A stretch of 64,000 nt of DNA, from positions 4,602,501 to 4,666,500 of the forward strand of contig NC_019729.1 in assembly GCF_000317475.1 (NCBI RefSeq), in the 5' to 3' direction. The notes beneath the pieces were generated by a model. The model was not told the origin of the DNA. It ran no database searches and was given only the letters and a program-made list of their open reading frames with translations. Numbering within the stretch: position 1 is the first letter of the stretch; every line of letters starts with the position of its first letter. This DNA comes from Oscillatoria nigro-viridis PCC 7112. GTDB lineage: Bacteria; Cyanobacteriota; Cyanobacteriia; Cyanobacteriales; Microcoleaceae. The position numbers were made by a program, and so were the translations under genes. This document shows, piece after piece, positions 27,500 through 37,000 of the stretch.

Positions 27500-27680
27500 G
27501 TTGTTTTATCGGTGGGGGCGGGTTTATTAGATTTTGGGTTGAGCGGCAATTATTGTCTGTGAACCCGCCCCTACTCAACGGCAAATCCCCATCTATTTGT
27601 AGGGGCGGGTTCAGCAACAATCTCGGTCTAAAATTGATAATCTGATAAACCCGCCCCACCCAACGGCAAATCCCCATCTA
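27500..27680. repeat. Cluster of ggggcgggtt / aacccgcccc repeats
   Basis: At least three facing copies: gggggcgggtttatta, gtgaacccgcccctac and gtaggggcgggttca, plus two copies of caacggcaaatccccatcta. Related words occur at 12158-12210 and, inside coding sequence, at 34780-34822 and 50899-50946. No gene is seen. Confidence 0.65.
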
Positions 27681-27684
27681 CGTG

Positions 27685-28788
27685 TTAATTGTGTTCTGTG
27701 GCTTGGATCGATCGCACTACAGCAGCCGCAGCCCGATCGCCGATCGACTTCTCCTGATCGTACCCCAACACCAGTTCCCACGCCTCCTGCGGGTATCTAT
27801 CAACCAGCGGGATCGCCACTTCATCCAACATCCAGCGGCCGTGACGTTCGTCTTCTTTGATGTGCAGTTCCCAATAACCCATCGCAGCCTGCGAGAGGCC
27901 CAAACGCTGGGCGGCGGCTAGATAATTGCGGTAAGCCACGGGCCCCGCCACCTCAAAATAAGTAAGTCCGCCGTTGTAGCGCAGAAAATGGCGCTTGCGT
28001 TCCGTCAGCAGGAAGTTGTGATTGATGCCTGCGAGCACTTGCCAAGGCACTAAATCGAAGTACGCTTCCGGTTCCGTACTCATATCGAATTCTGCCAGCA
28101 TTTGGGCAAAAAAGGTCGAGTGCTTGCGGGGGAGGCGACCGCCGCCGTATTCTTCGATCAGCACTCGGGTAAGGGTGGACTGAATTTCGTTGCCGGCACC
28201 GCCGAGGATGCGAGAAAGGCGACTGGCTTCCACTAAACCGTCGAAAGATGCGATCGCCAGCAGGTGTCTGTATCCGGCTGCTGTCATCTGTTCCCGCAAA
28301 TAGCGATCGAGCTCGGTTAGCGGAGGATCGACATCGGCGGCGGCGCGATCGCGCAGGGCTTGCTTGACATCGGGCAATTTTTGCAGCGCTGCAACGTTGA
28401 TTTGTGCGATTTCCCACTGCTGCCAAGGTTCCTCAATGCGATCGCGCACGGAACGCAAATAGTGCGATCGCTCGTTGTTGTAGCGGCGCAAATCGTCGTA
28501 CCAAAACAAGTTGAGGCGGTTGATGCGGTAAAGCACGCGCTGCAAGAAGCGGTGAGCGGCCTCATCGCCTTTTGGTTCCTGTTGGTAAGCTGCTTGAATT
28601 GCGTAGGCGATCGCGCTTTCCAAATCGCTGACAAGTAACGGTTTTGCCGCCACCGTCTTGTCTAAATCCTCGACTTCTAGCAAATTGACAAATTGCCGAT
28701 CGGCTGCTTCGTAATTAGGGAGTACGAGTTGCTTTTTGGGAAGACTCGGCGAGTCTATTTTGGGGAGTAAATCTGCCGTGTTTTGCAT
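27685..28788 (-). CDS. Heme-oxygenase-like iron-containing redox enzyme
   Basis: 367 residues. The C-terminal half (about 150-350) is all-helical and resembles the heme-oxygenase-like diiron oxidase group: a Glu-rich helix (STLTRVLIEEYGGG), IASFDGLVEASR, and late HIKEDERHGRWMLDE, whose E-x2-H pattern is a typical metal ligand set. Family members perform oxidative N- or C-chemistry or act in detoxification; the substrate here is unknown. The N-terminal 100 residues are a separate helical region. ATG at 28788; single gene. Confidence 0.75.
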   Translation of the reverse strand: MQNTADLLPKIDSPSLPKKQLVLPNYEAADRQFVNLLEVEDLDKTVAAKPLLVSDLESAIAYAIQAAYQQEPKGDEAAHRFLQRVLYRINRLNLFWYDDLRRYNNERSHYLRSVRDRIEEPWQQWEIAQINVAALQKLPDVKQALRDRAAADVDPPLTELDRYLREQMTAAGYRHLLAIASFDGLVEASRLSRILGGAGNEIQSTLTRVLIEEYGGGRLPRKHSTFFAQMLAEFDMSTEPEAYFDLVPWQVLAGINHNFLLTERKRHFLRYNGGLTYFEVAGPVAYRNYLAAAQRLGLSQAAMGYWELHIKEDERHGRWMLDEVAIPLVDRYPQEAWELVLGYDQEKSIGDRAAAAVVRSIQATEHN

Positions 28789-29301
28789 GGAATCAACTTA
28801 TTATGACTTTGATTATTGTGCTGCCTGCCCAAACAGCCAACCGTTGCAGATTGCTGAGGATTCTGGCTAATTACTTTCAATATAGCGAATCAGTCAACCG
28901 CCTACACCCTTCCATTGATAGAGATTTGACCGCTAGCGTCTCATACCCTTTCAACTTGTGAGTAAAGGTAACAACATTTATGGAAATTTGTATTAACTTA
29001 TATCAGGCTTCCTTCTCAATCACCTGTTTAGCAACGGGCTCTCCGGCCCGTTCCACAAAAACTCAATTTTCTTGTGCAAGAGGCATCTTGCTCATTCTTC
29101 AAAAACTCAATTTTCTTGTGGAACGGGCCGGAGAGCCCGTTCTTGAAAAACTCAATTTTCTTGTGCAACAGGCATCTTGCCCGTTCTTGAAAACTCAATT
29201 TTCTTGTGGAACAAGCATCTTGCCCGTTCTTGAAAAACTCAATTTTCTTGTGGAACCGGCATCTTGCCCGTTCTTGAGACTGGTACAACCTATGGCTACT
29301 A
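28789..29301. repeat. Intergenic region with six tandem palindrome/'aaaactcaattttcttgtg' units
   Basis: From about 29022 to 29280, units alternating 'ggaac(g/a)ggc...gcccgttc' palindromes with a conserved aaaaactcaattttcttgtg spacer repeat six times (spacings about 45-60 bp). The palindromes are variable, the spacer conserved. Open frames across it are repeat-driven. Upstream 28789-29020 shows nothing. Confidence 0.75.
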
Positions 29302-31077
29302 TCAACCTAGCCGATCGCCAAAATACTCCTGATACAACCGACATCTCGGAATGCAATGATTTCCATCCAATTTCACCAACCCCATACTATTTAACTTAAA
29401 CCCCAATTCTGACCTCAATCTCACTGGCTGGGAAACACTCACAACCTCTCTCATCGCCTCCATTAATTCCGAATATTTCTCTAAATTCCATAAATGCCGC
29501 CGCAAATGATCGCTGTAAATTCCCGCTTCTGTTGCCGATTCTTTCACTAACCGATCTAAAGTCACATCTTGACGCGCAATATGATACATTCCTAGCCGCA
29601 CTAAATAAGGATTTCCGCCCACCAACCCCATCAATTCTGCAACTTCATTCCCACTCCAATTCAATCCGTGCCGCTTAGCCAAATCTTGCACTTGCGGCGA
29701 ATAAAACTCAGGCAAATCAATCGGCAACCCCACATTAAACGGCGATTTATTCACATCCAGCGGGATATAAACTTCCGTCGAATGCACCACAATCAAACGC
29801 AATTTTTTCCAAATATCTCGCCGTTTTGCTTCTTCGTGCAAAGCTCGCAATAACCCAAAAAAGTCGTCGGCAATTTCCGGCGATTCAAACAGGCGATCGC
29901 TCTCATCCAACCCTAACGTCAGAGGTTTTGAGGATTCTGACAGCAAATACTGTTCAAAATAAGCCTTACAGCACTGATTGCTGCCAATCAAATCGGCTAA
30001 TTCCCAACACTTTGGCAACTGCTCTAGCATTCCTAACTCTTGACCGATGCTAGCACAAAACCACTGCAAGAATGTATCTGAATTAGCGAATATTTTCCGA
30101 TTCGCTAGCTGAAAACTCAGCGCTACCGTGCGAGAACCTTGCTGTTCTGCATGATACAAAATCCTCGCCATCAAAGAAGTTTTGCCCATTTGTCTGGGTG
30201 CTTTTATGCGGATCAGCGCTCCCGGTTGGGCGATCGTCTCGTAACAGCGGGATTCGATCGGAGGGCGATCGATATAAAAACAAGAAGTGATTTCAACTTG
30301 TCCTCCCGGCAATTCTGGCGGCGCTGCGGGCAGGGGTTGAATTATTGCCTGTTTTGTGCTAGTAATTGCTTTCCATTCTACAGCCAATTCATGGTCGGCA
30401 GTTAACAATGTGCGACCTTCTTTGATAATGGTTAAAATTTGTGATAATAACTTAAATGAGTCGCCAACACCGCGCCACAGCCAGGGCTGAATTCCTGCTA
30501 AATAGCTGAGTAAATCAAAGGAAAGCGGTGTATTGACTTCAACTAAAATCGGTAAAATTGCGGGTTTGTGAGCCGTTAAATTGTGGGATTCTTTGGCTAG
30601 CTGCACTTGTTCCAATATCATTTCGCTAGCGGCAGATTCTTCGGAAATCAGCAACAGCAAATAATCGCAACCCTTTAAATATGAGCTTGAGTCGCTGCTG
30701 TTGTTAATAAAAAAGACTTCGTGGCCTCGGTCACTCAAAGCTTGGTGTAACTGCTGGGAAAGGGTGTTGTGTGAGGTCGTGAGGGCGTTGGCGGAGTCCT
30801 CGAAGACGATCGCCACTTTTGCCCTCACCAGCACTACCTCCTCTGGATCTGAATTCGCCTCAAAATCGGCTATATCGCGCCATTCCTGCCCCAATCCGCG
30901 ACAAATTTCGATGAAATTGGCATAATCCACAGGTTTGCCATTCAGAAAATGGCTGACAGTAGATTGGGCCATCCCTAAATCCTCAGCCAAGATTTTCTGA
31001 CTGGGAAAGCCATTTCTCAGGAGACAGGATTTAACTGCGCGAATGCACTCTTCGCGCACCCTTAGCGATCGTGGCAT
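29302..31077 (-). CDS. HTH - TIR-like - AAA-type NTPase protein
   Basis: 591 residues. About 1-70 is a helix-turn-helix (SQKILAEDLGMAQSTVSHFL). About 80-215 reads as a TIR-like domain: strand AKVAIVFED, LSQQLHQALSDRGHEVFFIN, DYLLLLISEESAASEMILEQ, then AILPILVEV. From about 255 comes an AAA-like (AAA_35-type) NTPase with Walker A PRQMGKTSLM, Walker B LTLGLDESDRLF, and a long helical C-terminus. The arrangement suggests a switch coupling DNA recognition and NTP hydrolysis to a TIR effector, as in signalling or defence proteins; this is inference. ATG at 31077. Three 11-bp direct repeats lie 51 bp upstream. Confidence 0.82.
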   Translation of the reverse strand: MPRSLRVREECIRAVKSCLLRNGFPSQKILAEDLGMAQSTVSHFLNGKPVDYANFIEICRGLGQEWRDIADFEANSDPEEVVLVRAKVAIVFEDSANALTTSHNTLSQQLHQALSDRGHEVFFINNSSDSSSYLKGCDYLLLLISEESAASEMILEQVQLAKESHNLTAHKPAILPILVEVNTPLSFDLLSYLAGIQPWLWRGVGDSFKLLSQILTIIKEGRTLLTADHELAVEWKAITSTKQAIIQPLPAAPPELPGGQVEITSCFYIDRPPIESRCYETIAQPGALIRIKAPRQMGKTSLMARILYHAEQQGSRTVALSFQLANRKIFANSDTFLQWFCASIGQELGMLEQLPKCWELADLIGSNQCCKAYFEQYLLSESSKPLTLGLDESDRLFESPEIADDFFGLLRALHEEAKRRDIWKKLRLIVVHSTEVYIPLDVNKSPFNVGLPIDLPEFYSPQVQDLAKRHGLNWSGNEVAELMGLVGGNPYLVRLGMYHIARQDVTLDRLVKESATEAGIYSDHLRRHLWNLEKYSELMEAMREVVSVSQPVRLRSELGFKLNSMGLVKLDGNHCIPRCRLYQEYFGDRLG

Positions 31078-31127
31078 TGCTTATAACAATCAAGACACTG
31101 AAACCATCATAAATGCCAACCGCCCCT

Positions 31128-31160
31128 AAAGTCGATGAAAAGTCGATGAAAAGTCGATGA
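31128..31160. promoter_or_regulatory. Three tandem 11-bp direct repeats (aaagtcgatga), candidate operator
   Basis: Perfect copies at 31128-31138, 31139-31149 and 31150-31160. The period of one DNA helical turn puts all three on the same face. They lie between the HTH-TIR-AAA gene (minus, start 31077) and nfeD (plus, start 31253). The HTH protein is the obvious candidate binder. Confidence 0.5.
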
Positions 31161-31252
31161 ATTTTCAAATAACTCAGTCGCCAACTCAAATAGCCACCTG
31201 ATTAGATTAGAAATAACAAGGTTGAATCCCATCACAACGAGGTAAAAGCATT

Positions 31253-31798
31253 GTGTATTCTATCCTAATTTGGTCGCTGGCGTCAGCCACTAATCAACCA
31301 GGTTTCGCCTTCACCCCCCCGATGTTGTGGTTGCTAATCGGAGTTGTGCTTAGTGCGATGGAGGTATTAATTATCAAAACTCAGCCCCAAAAATACAGGT
31401 TTTACTTGCTAATGATGGGAGCTTCTGCTTTAATTGAATCCTTTATTTTGTGGAGAGGATCTGTAGCATTTCAGTTTAGTTGGGCGAACATAATGTATGA
31501 AGATTTTGACTGGCAAATTTTCTACTGGATGGGGATAGCCCTCGCGCTGAGCATCTGGATTCGACCGATTTTCATTGTTCGCAAAAAGTTTGTCATTCCC
31601 GAAGCAACGGAAGCGAGAACAATCTCCGAAATTTTCCCAGGAGAAACCGGAATGGTGATTTATGAAGGGGCTTCGTGGAAAGCCCGCAATGAAGATTCCC
31701 AAGGGGCGATCGCACCCAGACAAAAAGTTTACGTTTTGCGCCGCGAAGGAAACACGCTGATTGTTGTACCTGACAGATTAATTCACATCAACAGCTAA
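31253..31798 (+). CDS. NfeD-like membrane protein
   Basis: 181 residues, GTG start with gaggt at 31239-31243 about 9 bp upstream. Three membrane segments in the first 110 residues (MLWLLIGVVLSAMEVLII, FYLLMMGASALIESFIL, IFYWMGIALALSIWI) and a soluble C-terminal OB-fold (PGETGMVIYEGASWKARN...VYVLRREGNTLIVVP). NfeD proteins partner with SPFH/stomatin proteins in membrane quality control; the next gene encodes one, confirming the pairing. No protease domain, so it is the short NfeD type. Confidence 0.87.
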   Translation: MYSILIWSLASATNQPGFAFTPPMLWLLIGVVLSAMEVLIIKTQPQKYRFYLLMMGASALIESFILWRGSVAFQFSWANIMYEDFDWQIFYWMGIALALSIWIRPIFIVRKKFVIPEATEARTISEIFPGETGMVIYEGASWKARNEDSQGAIAPRQKVYVLRREGNTLIVVPDRLIHINS

Positions 31799-31925
31799 AT
31801 CTGAGTTCTTTTATGACTAGGCGATTGAAATCGCTTCTTGCCAAACAAAGTCCCTCTCTAAGAGACTAAGAAATCACTATCAACTGTCAACTGTCAACTG
31901 TCAACTATTTACCAGGAAATTCACT

Positions 31926-32486
31926 ATGTATCAGTATTTTTTGACCGTGTTGTTTGCAATCACCGGAGTATCCTTAGTCAACAGCGTTAAAATCGTCCGT
32001 CAAGGAGATGAGGCTTTAGTTGAAATTTTCGGAAAGTACGATCGAAAAAAACTAGAACCGGGTATAACCTTTTTGATTCCCTTTGTCGAGCAAGTCGCCT
32101 ATAAACAAACTCTGCGAGAGCAAATTTTAAGGCTGTCACCGCAAGAATGCACGACGCGCGATCGGGTGGCCGTCACCGTTGATTTTATTGTGTACTGGCG
32201 AATCATTGACTTAGAAAAAGCTTCCTACAAAGTGCAGAATCTCAAGGAAGCGATGTTAAATATGCTGATTCTTTCAATTCGCACTCACCTTGCTAAATTA
32301 TCTGTTGAGGAACTCTACACGGCTCGACATGAGATTAATAATGCTTTAGTGGAAGAGTTGGATACAACGACAGATCCTTGGGGTGTGAAGTTTACGAGAG
32401 TGGAATTGCGCGATTTTGCGATCGGCAGTAAAGTGATTCAGCCCACATCCATTGACCGGAAAGAAGTACAAAAGCTGCGAGCTTAG
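31926..32486 (+). CDS. Stomatin/slipin-like SPFH protein, short C-terminus
   Basis: 186 residues with one N-terminal membrane helix and an SPFH domain: VRQGDEALVEIFGKYDRKKLEPG, TTRDRVAVTVDFIVYWRI, LSVEELYTARHEIN and WGVKFTRVELRDFAI. Typical slipins run 250-320 residues with a charged coiled-coil after the domain; here the protein stops about 20 residues after it (ends EVQKLRA), so oligomerisation may differ. AGGA upstream of the ATG. Pairs with the NfeD gene 127 bp upstream. Confidence 0.87.
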   Translation: MYQYFLTVLFAITGVSLVNSVKIVRQGDEALVEIFGKYDRKKLEPGITFLIPFVEQVAYKQTLREQILRLSPQECTTRDRVAVTVDFIVYWRIIDLEKASYKVQNLKEAMLNMLILSIRTHLAKLSVEELYTARHEINNALVEELDTTTDPWGVKFTRVELRDFAIGSKVIQPTSIDRKEVQKLRA

Positions 32487-32489
32487 AGA

Positions 32490-32602
32490 TTAGTATTTCC
32501 TCCTTTTTATCGTTACCAGGCAGAGCCTGGTAACGCAGATCCAGAGGCTCTGCCTCGCCGACTATAATTCGCATTGTATATACCATTTAAGGAGACAACA
32601 CC
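32490..32602. repeat. ccaggcagagcctggtaacg palindromic repeat
   Basis: ccaggcagagcctggtaacg followed by agaggctctgcctcg at about 32517-32556, the same family as at 18860-18940. Confidence 0.55.
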
Positions 32603-33124
32603 ATGACTAACAATCAAGAATCAATAGTTCGCAATGCAGCTTGTCGCGGTTGTGGATGCTTATTACTTATAACCGGTATTGGAGTATTGAATGGGATAGC
32701 TCTGCCATTTTATCTAAATAATACCAATAGAAGCCAGCAGTCGGAAGCACAACAGTATGTTAGCTCAATGAACAAAGCTCAGCAAGCATATTTTGCCAAA
32801 AAAAGACTTTTTTCGAGTTCTGTTAATGCTTTGGAACTTGGGATCAAAACGGAGACAACAAATTACAAGTATTCAGTTCGCGCCACAAAGCAAACTGCTT
32901 TTAATTATGGAGTCTCTAAGCAACCACAACTTAAGAGTTCTGTCGGCGGTGTCTTTCTAGTTCCTGTTAAAAAAATTGAACCCAATGCTGCTAAAGAGGG
33001 AATAATAACAACAATATCCATATTCTGCCAAGCTGATTCTCCCGGTACAATTAAACCAGCGGAACCCACCTATGAAAATGGTAAAATTGCTTGTGGTAAA
33101 GGCACAAGACAAGTGACTAAATAA
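32603..33124 (+). CDS. Type IV pilin-like G/H family protein, copy 1
   Basis: 173 residues, with aaggag 11 bp before the ATG. A hydrophobic N-terminal helix (CGCLLLITGIGVLNGIALPFYL) is followed by EAQQYVSSMNKAQQAYFAKK and a C-terminal globular domain, the layout of cyanobacterial pilin-like G/H proteins. The canonical prepilin cleavage box (G/FTLxE) is absent; a Gly-Cys-Gly-Cys occupies the place before the helix, so processing is uncertain. It is closely similar to the next gene (33232-33747), a tandem duplicate. Two Cys in the C-terminal part (IFCQADSPG and KIACGKG) could form a disulphide. Confidence 0.82.
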   Translation: MTNNQESIVRNAACRGCGCLLLITGIGVLNGIALPFYLNNTNRSQQSEAQQYVSSMNKAQQAYFAKKRLFSSSVNALELGIKTETTNYKYSVRATKQTAFNYGVSKQPQLKSSVGGVFLVPVKKIEPNAAKEGIITTISIFCQADSPGTIKPAEPTYENGKIACGKGTRQVTK

Positions 33125-33143
33125 TCTAACTATGCGCAAGATA

Positions 33144-33173
33144 ATGACAGTCGGTTACTAATATCAAATCGGC
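33144..33173 (+). pseudogene. 30-bp duplicated remnant of the AAA-WD40 gene start
   Basis: The 30 bp here match the first 30 bp of the AAA-WD40 gene (33767-33796) at 27 positions, but codon 6 is TAA. The preceding 20 bp also match. It marks the right edge of the segment that was duplicated to create the two pilin-like genes. Confidence 0.7.
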
Positions 33174-33231
33174 ATTCAGTTGAGATTTGTCTGACTAAAG
33201 TCTTTACTACTAACAGGGAGGATAAAAAACT

Positions 33232-33747
33232 ATGAGTCAACAAGATTCTAAATCAGCTAGCATTTTACCTAACGGTTGCGGATGCTTATTGCTTTTAATG
33301 GGCATGGGAGTAATTGGCGCGATCGCTCTGCCATCATTTCTTAATACTAGCCATAGCTGCAGGATTCCCGAAGCAAAACTGTATGTTAGCTCAATGAACC
33401 GCGCACAGCAAGCTCTATTTATAGAAAAAAATGCTTTTGCTACTTCTGTTGATGCTTTGGGAATTGGGATTAAAACCGAGACAACAAATTTCAAGTATTC
33501 AATTCGTGCCACTAAGAAAGCAGTATTTAATTATGGACTATCCAAGAAAAAAGACTTAAAAAGTTATGTCGGCGGTGTCTTTCTAGTTCCTGCTAAAAAC
33601 TTTGAGCCCCATGCTGCTAAAGAGGAAATAACTACAACGTCCATATTCTGCCAAGCTGATTCTCCCGGTACAATTGAACCAGTGGAACCCACCTATGAAA
33701 ATGGTAAAATTGCCTGCGGTAAAGGCACAACACCAGTTACCAGATAA
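33232..33747 (+). CDS. Type IV pilin-like G/H family protein, copy 2
   Basis: 171 residues, preceded by gggagg at 33217-33222. Highly similar to copy 1 throughout: hydrophobic [20 protein letters not shown] helix, [36 protein letters not shown], and the shared C-terminus [20 protein letters not shown]. Differences are concentrated in the N-terminal cytosolic stretch and the middle. The absence of a canonical prepilin site is shared with copy 1. Its stop is 19 bp before the AAA-WD40 gene, so the two are probably co-transcribed. Confidence 0.82.
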   Translation: MSQQDSKSASILPNGCGCLLLLMGMGVIGAIALPSFLNTSHSCRIPEAKLYVSSMNRAQQALFIEKNAFATSVDALGIGIKTETTNFKYSIRATKKAVFNYGLSKKKDLKSYVGGVFLVPAKNFEPHAAKEEITTTSIFCQADSPGTIEPVEPTYENGKIACGKGTTPVTR

Positions 33748-33766
33748 TCTAACTATACGCAATATA

Positions 33767-36580
33767 ATGACAGTGGATTACCAATATCAAATCGGCGGCA
33801 GTCTCCCGCAAAATTCACCTACTTATGTAGTGCGACAAGCTGACTCAGAACTTTATCAAGCCCTCAAAGCCGGAGAGTTTTGTTACGTGCTCAATTCCCG
33901 ACAAATGGGCAAATCCAGTTTGCTGGTGCGAACTGTACAAAAACTCTCGGCTGATGGCATTGCCTGTGCTACGATCGACCTTTCGGACATTGGCAACCAG
34001 CAAGTCTCTCTGGATAAGTGGTACGGCGGCGTCGCTTACAAACTATTGTGCAGTTTCAACCTGTTTAACCCAGTTGAGTTTATGGCTTGGTGGCGGGAGA
34101 GAGAGTTGATGTCGCCGGTGCAGCGTTTAGGAGAGTTAATTGAAGAATTGCTGCTGGTCAAAATTTCTCAAAACCTGGTCATTTTTATTGATGAAATTGA
34201 TAGCGTTCTGAGTTTCCAAGAACCGCTAGACGATTTCTTTGCATTAATTAGATGTTGCTACAATAAACGCGCTCACAATTCAGAATACCAGCGCCTTACA
34301 TTTGCTTTGCTGGGAGTAGCTACGCCATCGGATTTAATTAGCGATGCAACTCGCACGCCCTTTAATATCGGGTTAGCTATTGAATTGCACGGTTTTAAGT
34401 TACAAGAAGCTCTGCCTTTAGCAAAGGGATTTGAGGGAAAAGTAGACAATCCTCAAGAGGTTCTAAAAGAGATTTTGGACTGGACGGGAGGGCAGCCATT
34501 TCTGACTCAAAAGCTTTGCAAGCTGATTTTGCACCATGTAAAAAGCTTAGCGTCGGCTTCTATTATATCAGAATCAACGGATGAAAGCAAAACTGAATTT
34601 TTTACTACTAATCAATTATTAATTAGCGAGATAGTGCAAGCTGATATTATTGATAATTGGGAATCATCCGATGAACCGGTACACATCAAAACAATTCGCG
34701 ATCGCCTTCTCAGAAGTCAGCACCGCGCCAGTAGGTTATTAGGGCTATATCAAAAAATATTGCCACTTTCAGAACCCCCCGATTGTAGGGGCTGTGCCCC
34801 CGTGCCCGCCCTGGCAGGAGGAATTTGCGCTGATGATACTCCCGAACAAACAGAATTGCGGCTGAGCGGATTAGTAGTAAAACGAGCCGGAAAATTAACC
34901 GTATCCAACCGCATTTACGCAGCTATATTCAGCCACAACTGGGTAGAAAAAGCACTCGGCGACTTGCGCCCCTATGCTGAATCCCTAACAGCATGGATAG
35001 CTACAAATTGTCAAGACGAATCTCGCTTGTTGCGCGGTCAAGCACTGGAAGATGCCCAACAGTGGGCGGCAAATAAAAGCTTGAGCACCCAAGATTATCA
35101 ATTTTTAGGTGCGAGTCAAGAAGCGGAATTTGCCAAATTGCGCGATCGCGAAAAACAAACTCAAACTGAAATTGAACAACTGCGCCGCGAAAAAAAGTTA
35201 CTAGAGGAACTAAGCGAAGCACAAAAGCAGAAAAAAGCGATTGCAGTTAAACTGTGGCGCGAGCAACAACTGAGAGTGCAAACAGTTACAGGAGCCGCAG
35301 TCATATTAATATCAATTCTGATAGTAGCTTTTTGGGTAAAACCGTCAATCGAAGAAAGAAACAACAAAATTCTCACTCTCACTTTGTTATCAGAAACGCT
35401 ATTTGCCGCAGATAAAAAAGAAGAAGCTTTGCTAGAAAGCATTAGAGCTGTTAAAGAAATGAAAGGATCGCTAGGAGTTAGTTCAGATATTCAGATGCGA
35501 GCGGCGATCGCCCTCGAACAGGCTGTTTACAGCTTTCGGGAACGCCGCCGCTTGCAGACTCAAGCCAGTACCTTGGCTTTCGCGAGTTTCAGTCCCGACA
35601 GTCAAACAATTGTGACGGCTACCGATGATAATTCTATCAAACTGTGGCAAACTAAGGGAACTTTGCAAGCAACATTAACTGGTCATACGGCTAAAATTAG
35701 AAATGCCATCTTCAGTCCTAGCGGTCAGCTCATTGTCTCTGCCAGCGACGACAAAACTGTCAAAATTTGGCAGAAGAATGGTCAATTAATTCATGATTTA
35801 AAAGGACAGAACTGTAAAATAACAACCGTCTCTTTGAGTCCAGATAGTAAAATTATTGCTTCAGCAGGTACCGATGGAACAGTTAAACTCTGGAAAATAA
35901 ACGGTGAGGAATTGTTAAGTTTAAAAGTGGAGCGAGGTTGGATAACCAGCACGAGTTTTAGCCCTGACGGTCAGATAATTGCTGCGGCTGGCACTGATGG
36001 CACTGTTAAACTTTGGAGTTTGACAAAGGTTGTGGAAAAAATGCAAAAACAGCAGTCAATCGAAGCAAGCACCGATATCAAATTGCTCCGAACTTTACAG
36101 ATGGAAAGTGATAAAATTATGACTGTAACTTTCAGTCCTGACGGAGCAATGCTGGCGGCTGCAAGTGCTGGGGGAACTGCGAGAATTTGGAGCCAAGACG
36201 GCACACCGCTAAGTATTTTCAAGCATACAAGTGGATTGACAAATATCAGCTTTAGTCCCGACAGTCAAATGTTGCTATCTGCAAGCACAGACAAAATGGT
36301 GAGGCTGTGGAACGTTGACGGTACATTGCTCAAAACTTTAAAAGGTAACAAGGATGCTGTTAGGAGTGCGAGTTTTAGTCCAGACGGCAAGGCGATCGCT
36401 AGTGCTAGTGCTGACGGTACGGTGATGCTGTGGAATCTTAATCTTGACGATTTGCTGGTGCAGGGTTGCAATGGAGCCCGCAATTATTTTCAGACAAATC
36501 CGATCGCCAATCCAAACAATCGCCACCTCTGCGACGGGATTGGAACTGGGTCGGAACTCACGCAAAAAAAACCGGGTTAA
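33767..36580 (+). CDS. AAA-like NTPase - WD40 beta-propeller protein
   Basis: 937 residues from the ATG at 33767; upstream extension overlaps the pilin-like gene and is rejected. The NTPase part (about 1-400) has Walker [15 protein letters not shown] and Walker [14 protein letters not shown] coiled-coil ([20 protein letters not shown]) leads to one membrane helix ([18 protein letters not shown], about 510-530). Seven WD40 units follow, each ending in a (T/S)-x-(K/R)-(L/I)-W motif, enough for a closed propeller. STAND-like logic suggests sensing by the propeller and signalling by the NTPase; the output is unknown. At 34780-34822 an intergenic-type repeat is built into the coding sequence (peptide [12 protein letters not shown]). 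Confidence 0.88.
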   Translation: MTVDYQYQIGGSLPQNSPTYVVRQADSELYQALKAGEFCYVLNSRQMGKSSLLVRTVQKLSADGIACATIDLSDIGNQQVSLDKWYGGVAYKLLCSFNLFNPVEFMAWWRERELMSPVQRLGELIEELLLVKISQNLVIFIDEIDSVLSFQEPLDDFFALIRCCYNKRAHNSEYQRLTFALLGVATPSDLISDATRTPFNIGLAIELHGFKLQEALPLAKGFEGKVDNPQEVLKEILDWTGGQPFLTQKLCKLILHHVKSLASASIISESTDESKTEFFTTNQLLISEIVQADIIDNWESSDEPVHIKTIRDRLLRSQHRASRLLGLYQKILPLSEPPDCRGCAPVPALAGGICADDTPEQTELRLSGLVVKRAGKLTVSNRIYAAIFSHNWVEKALGDLRPYAESLTAWIATNCQDESRLLRGQALEDAQQWAANKSLSTQDYQFLGASQEAEFAKLRDREKQTQTEIEQLRREKKLLEELSEAQKQKKAIAVKLWREQQLRVQTVTGAAVILISILIVAFWVKPSIEERNNKILTLTLLSETLFAADKKEEALLESIRAVKEMKGSLGVSSDIQMRAAIALEQAVYSFRERRRLQTQASTLAFASFSPDSQTIVTATDDNSIKLWQTKGTLQATLTGHTAKIRNAIFSPSGQLIVSASDDKTVKIWQKNGQLIHDLKGQNCKITTVSLSPDSKIIASAGTDGTVKLWKINGEELLSLKVERGWITSTSFSPDGQIIAAAGTDGTVKLWSLTKVVEKMQKQQSIEASTDIKLLRTLQMESDKIMTVTFSPDGAMLAAASAGGTARIWSQDGTPLSIFKHTSGLTNISFSPDSQMLLSASTDKMVRLWNVDGTLLKTLKGNKDAVRSASFSPDGKAIASASADGTVMLWNLNLDDLLVQGCNGARNYFQTNPIANPNNRHLCDGIGTGSELTQKKPG

Positions 36581-37000
36581 GAGTCAATCGATTTTAGATT
36601 TTAGATTTTAGATTTTAGATTGAAGCATTGATTAGATTTTAGATTGAAGCATTGACCCCACGGATAAATTCGGGGGCTCCTTTATCGGATACAGGTTTTC
36701 TATTTCCCCACGGATGAATCCGGCGGCTTGTATCCTGGATGCTTGATTGTCAAAATGTTGAGTTTGGCAGCAAAGTATCTAGACAGAAACTGGCTTTTTG
36801 ACGCCCCCTGCGTCTAGGGCTGATATGGTTATATTATGTCCGATCGATCGCCCATAATACAATTGCCGGGGCCCGTTTGTGAGATTGGAGATTGTTGGCA
36901 GGTATATTTGGTGAGGGGAACCCCTACAGGAATCAGGGTAATCGACCGGACATGATATTAAAATTGGTAGCAGCTAATAGGTAATAGGTCAGCCCAATCG
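36581..37000. repeat. Repeat-filled intergenic region
   Basis: About 36590-36650 is a long ttttaga tandem tract with a duplicated agattgaagcattga word; about 36655-36745 carries two 'ccccacggat(a/g)aat(t/c)cgg(g/c)ggct' words; about 36868-36957 is the second copy of the ttggagattgttggcag...ggtaatcgaccggacat repeat seen at 12158. No gene is seen. Confidence 0.65.

Noticed and set aside
28980..29290. Possible second CRISPR array
   Set aside because: The repeated parts are palindromes with a constant 20-bp linker; spacing is irregular and linkers are not unique spacers.
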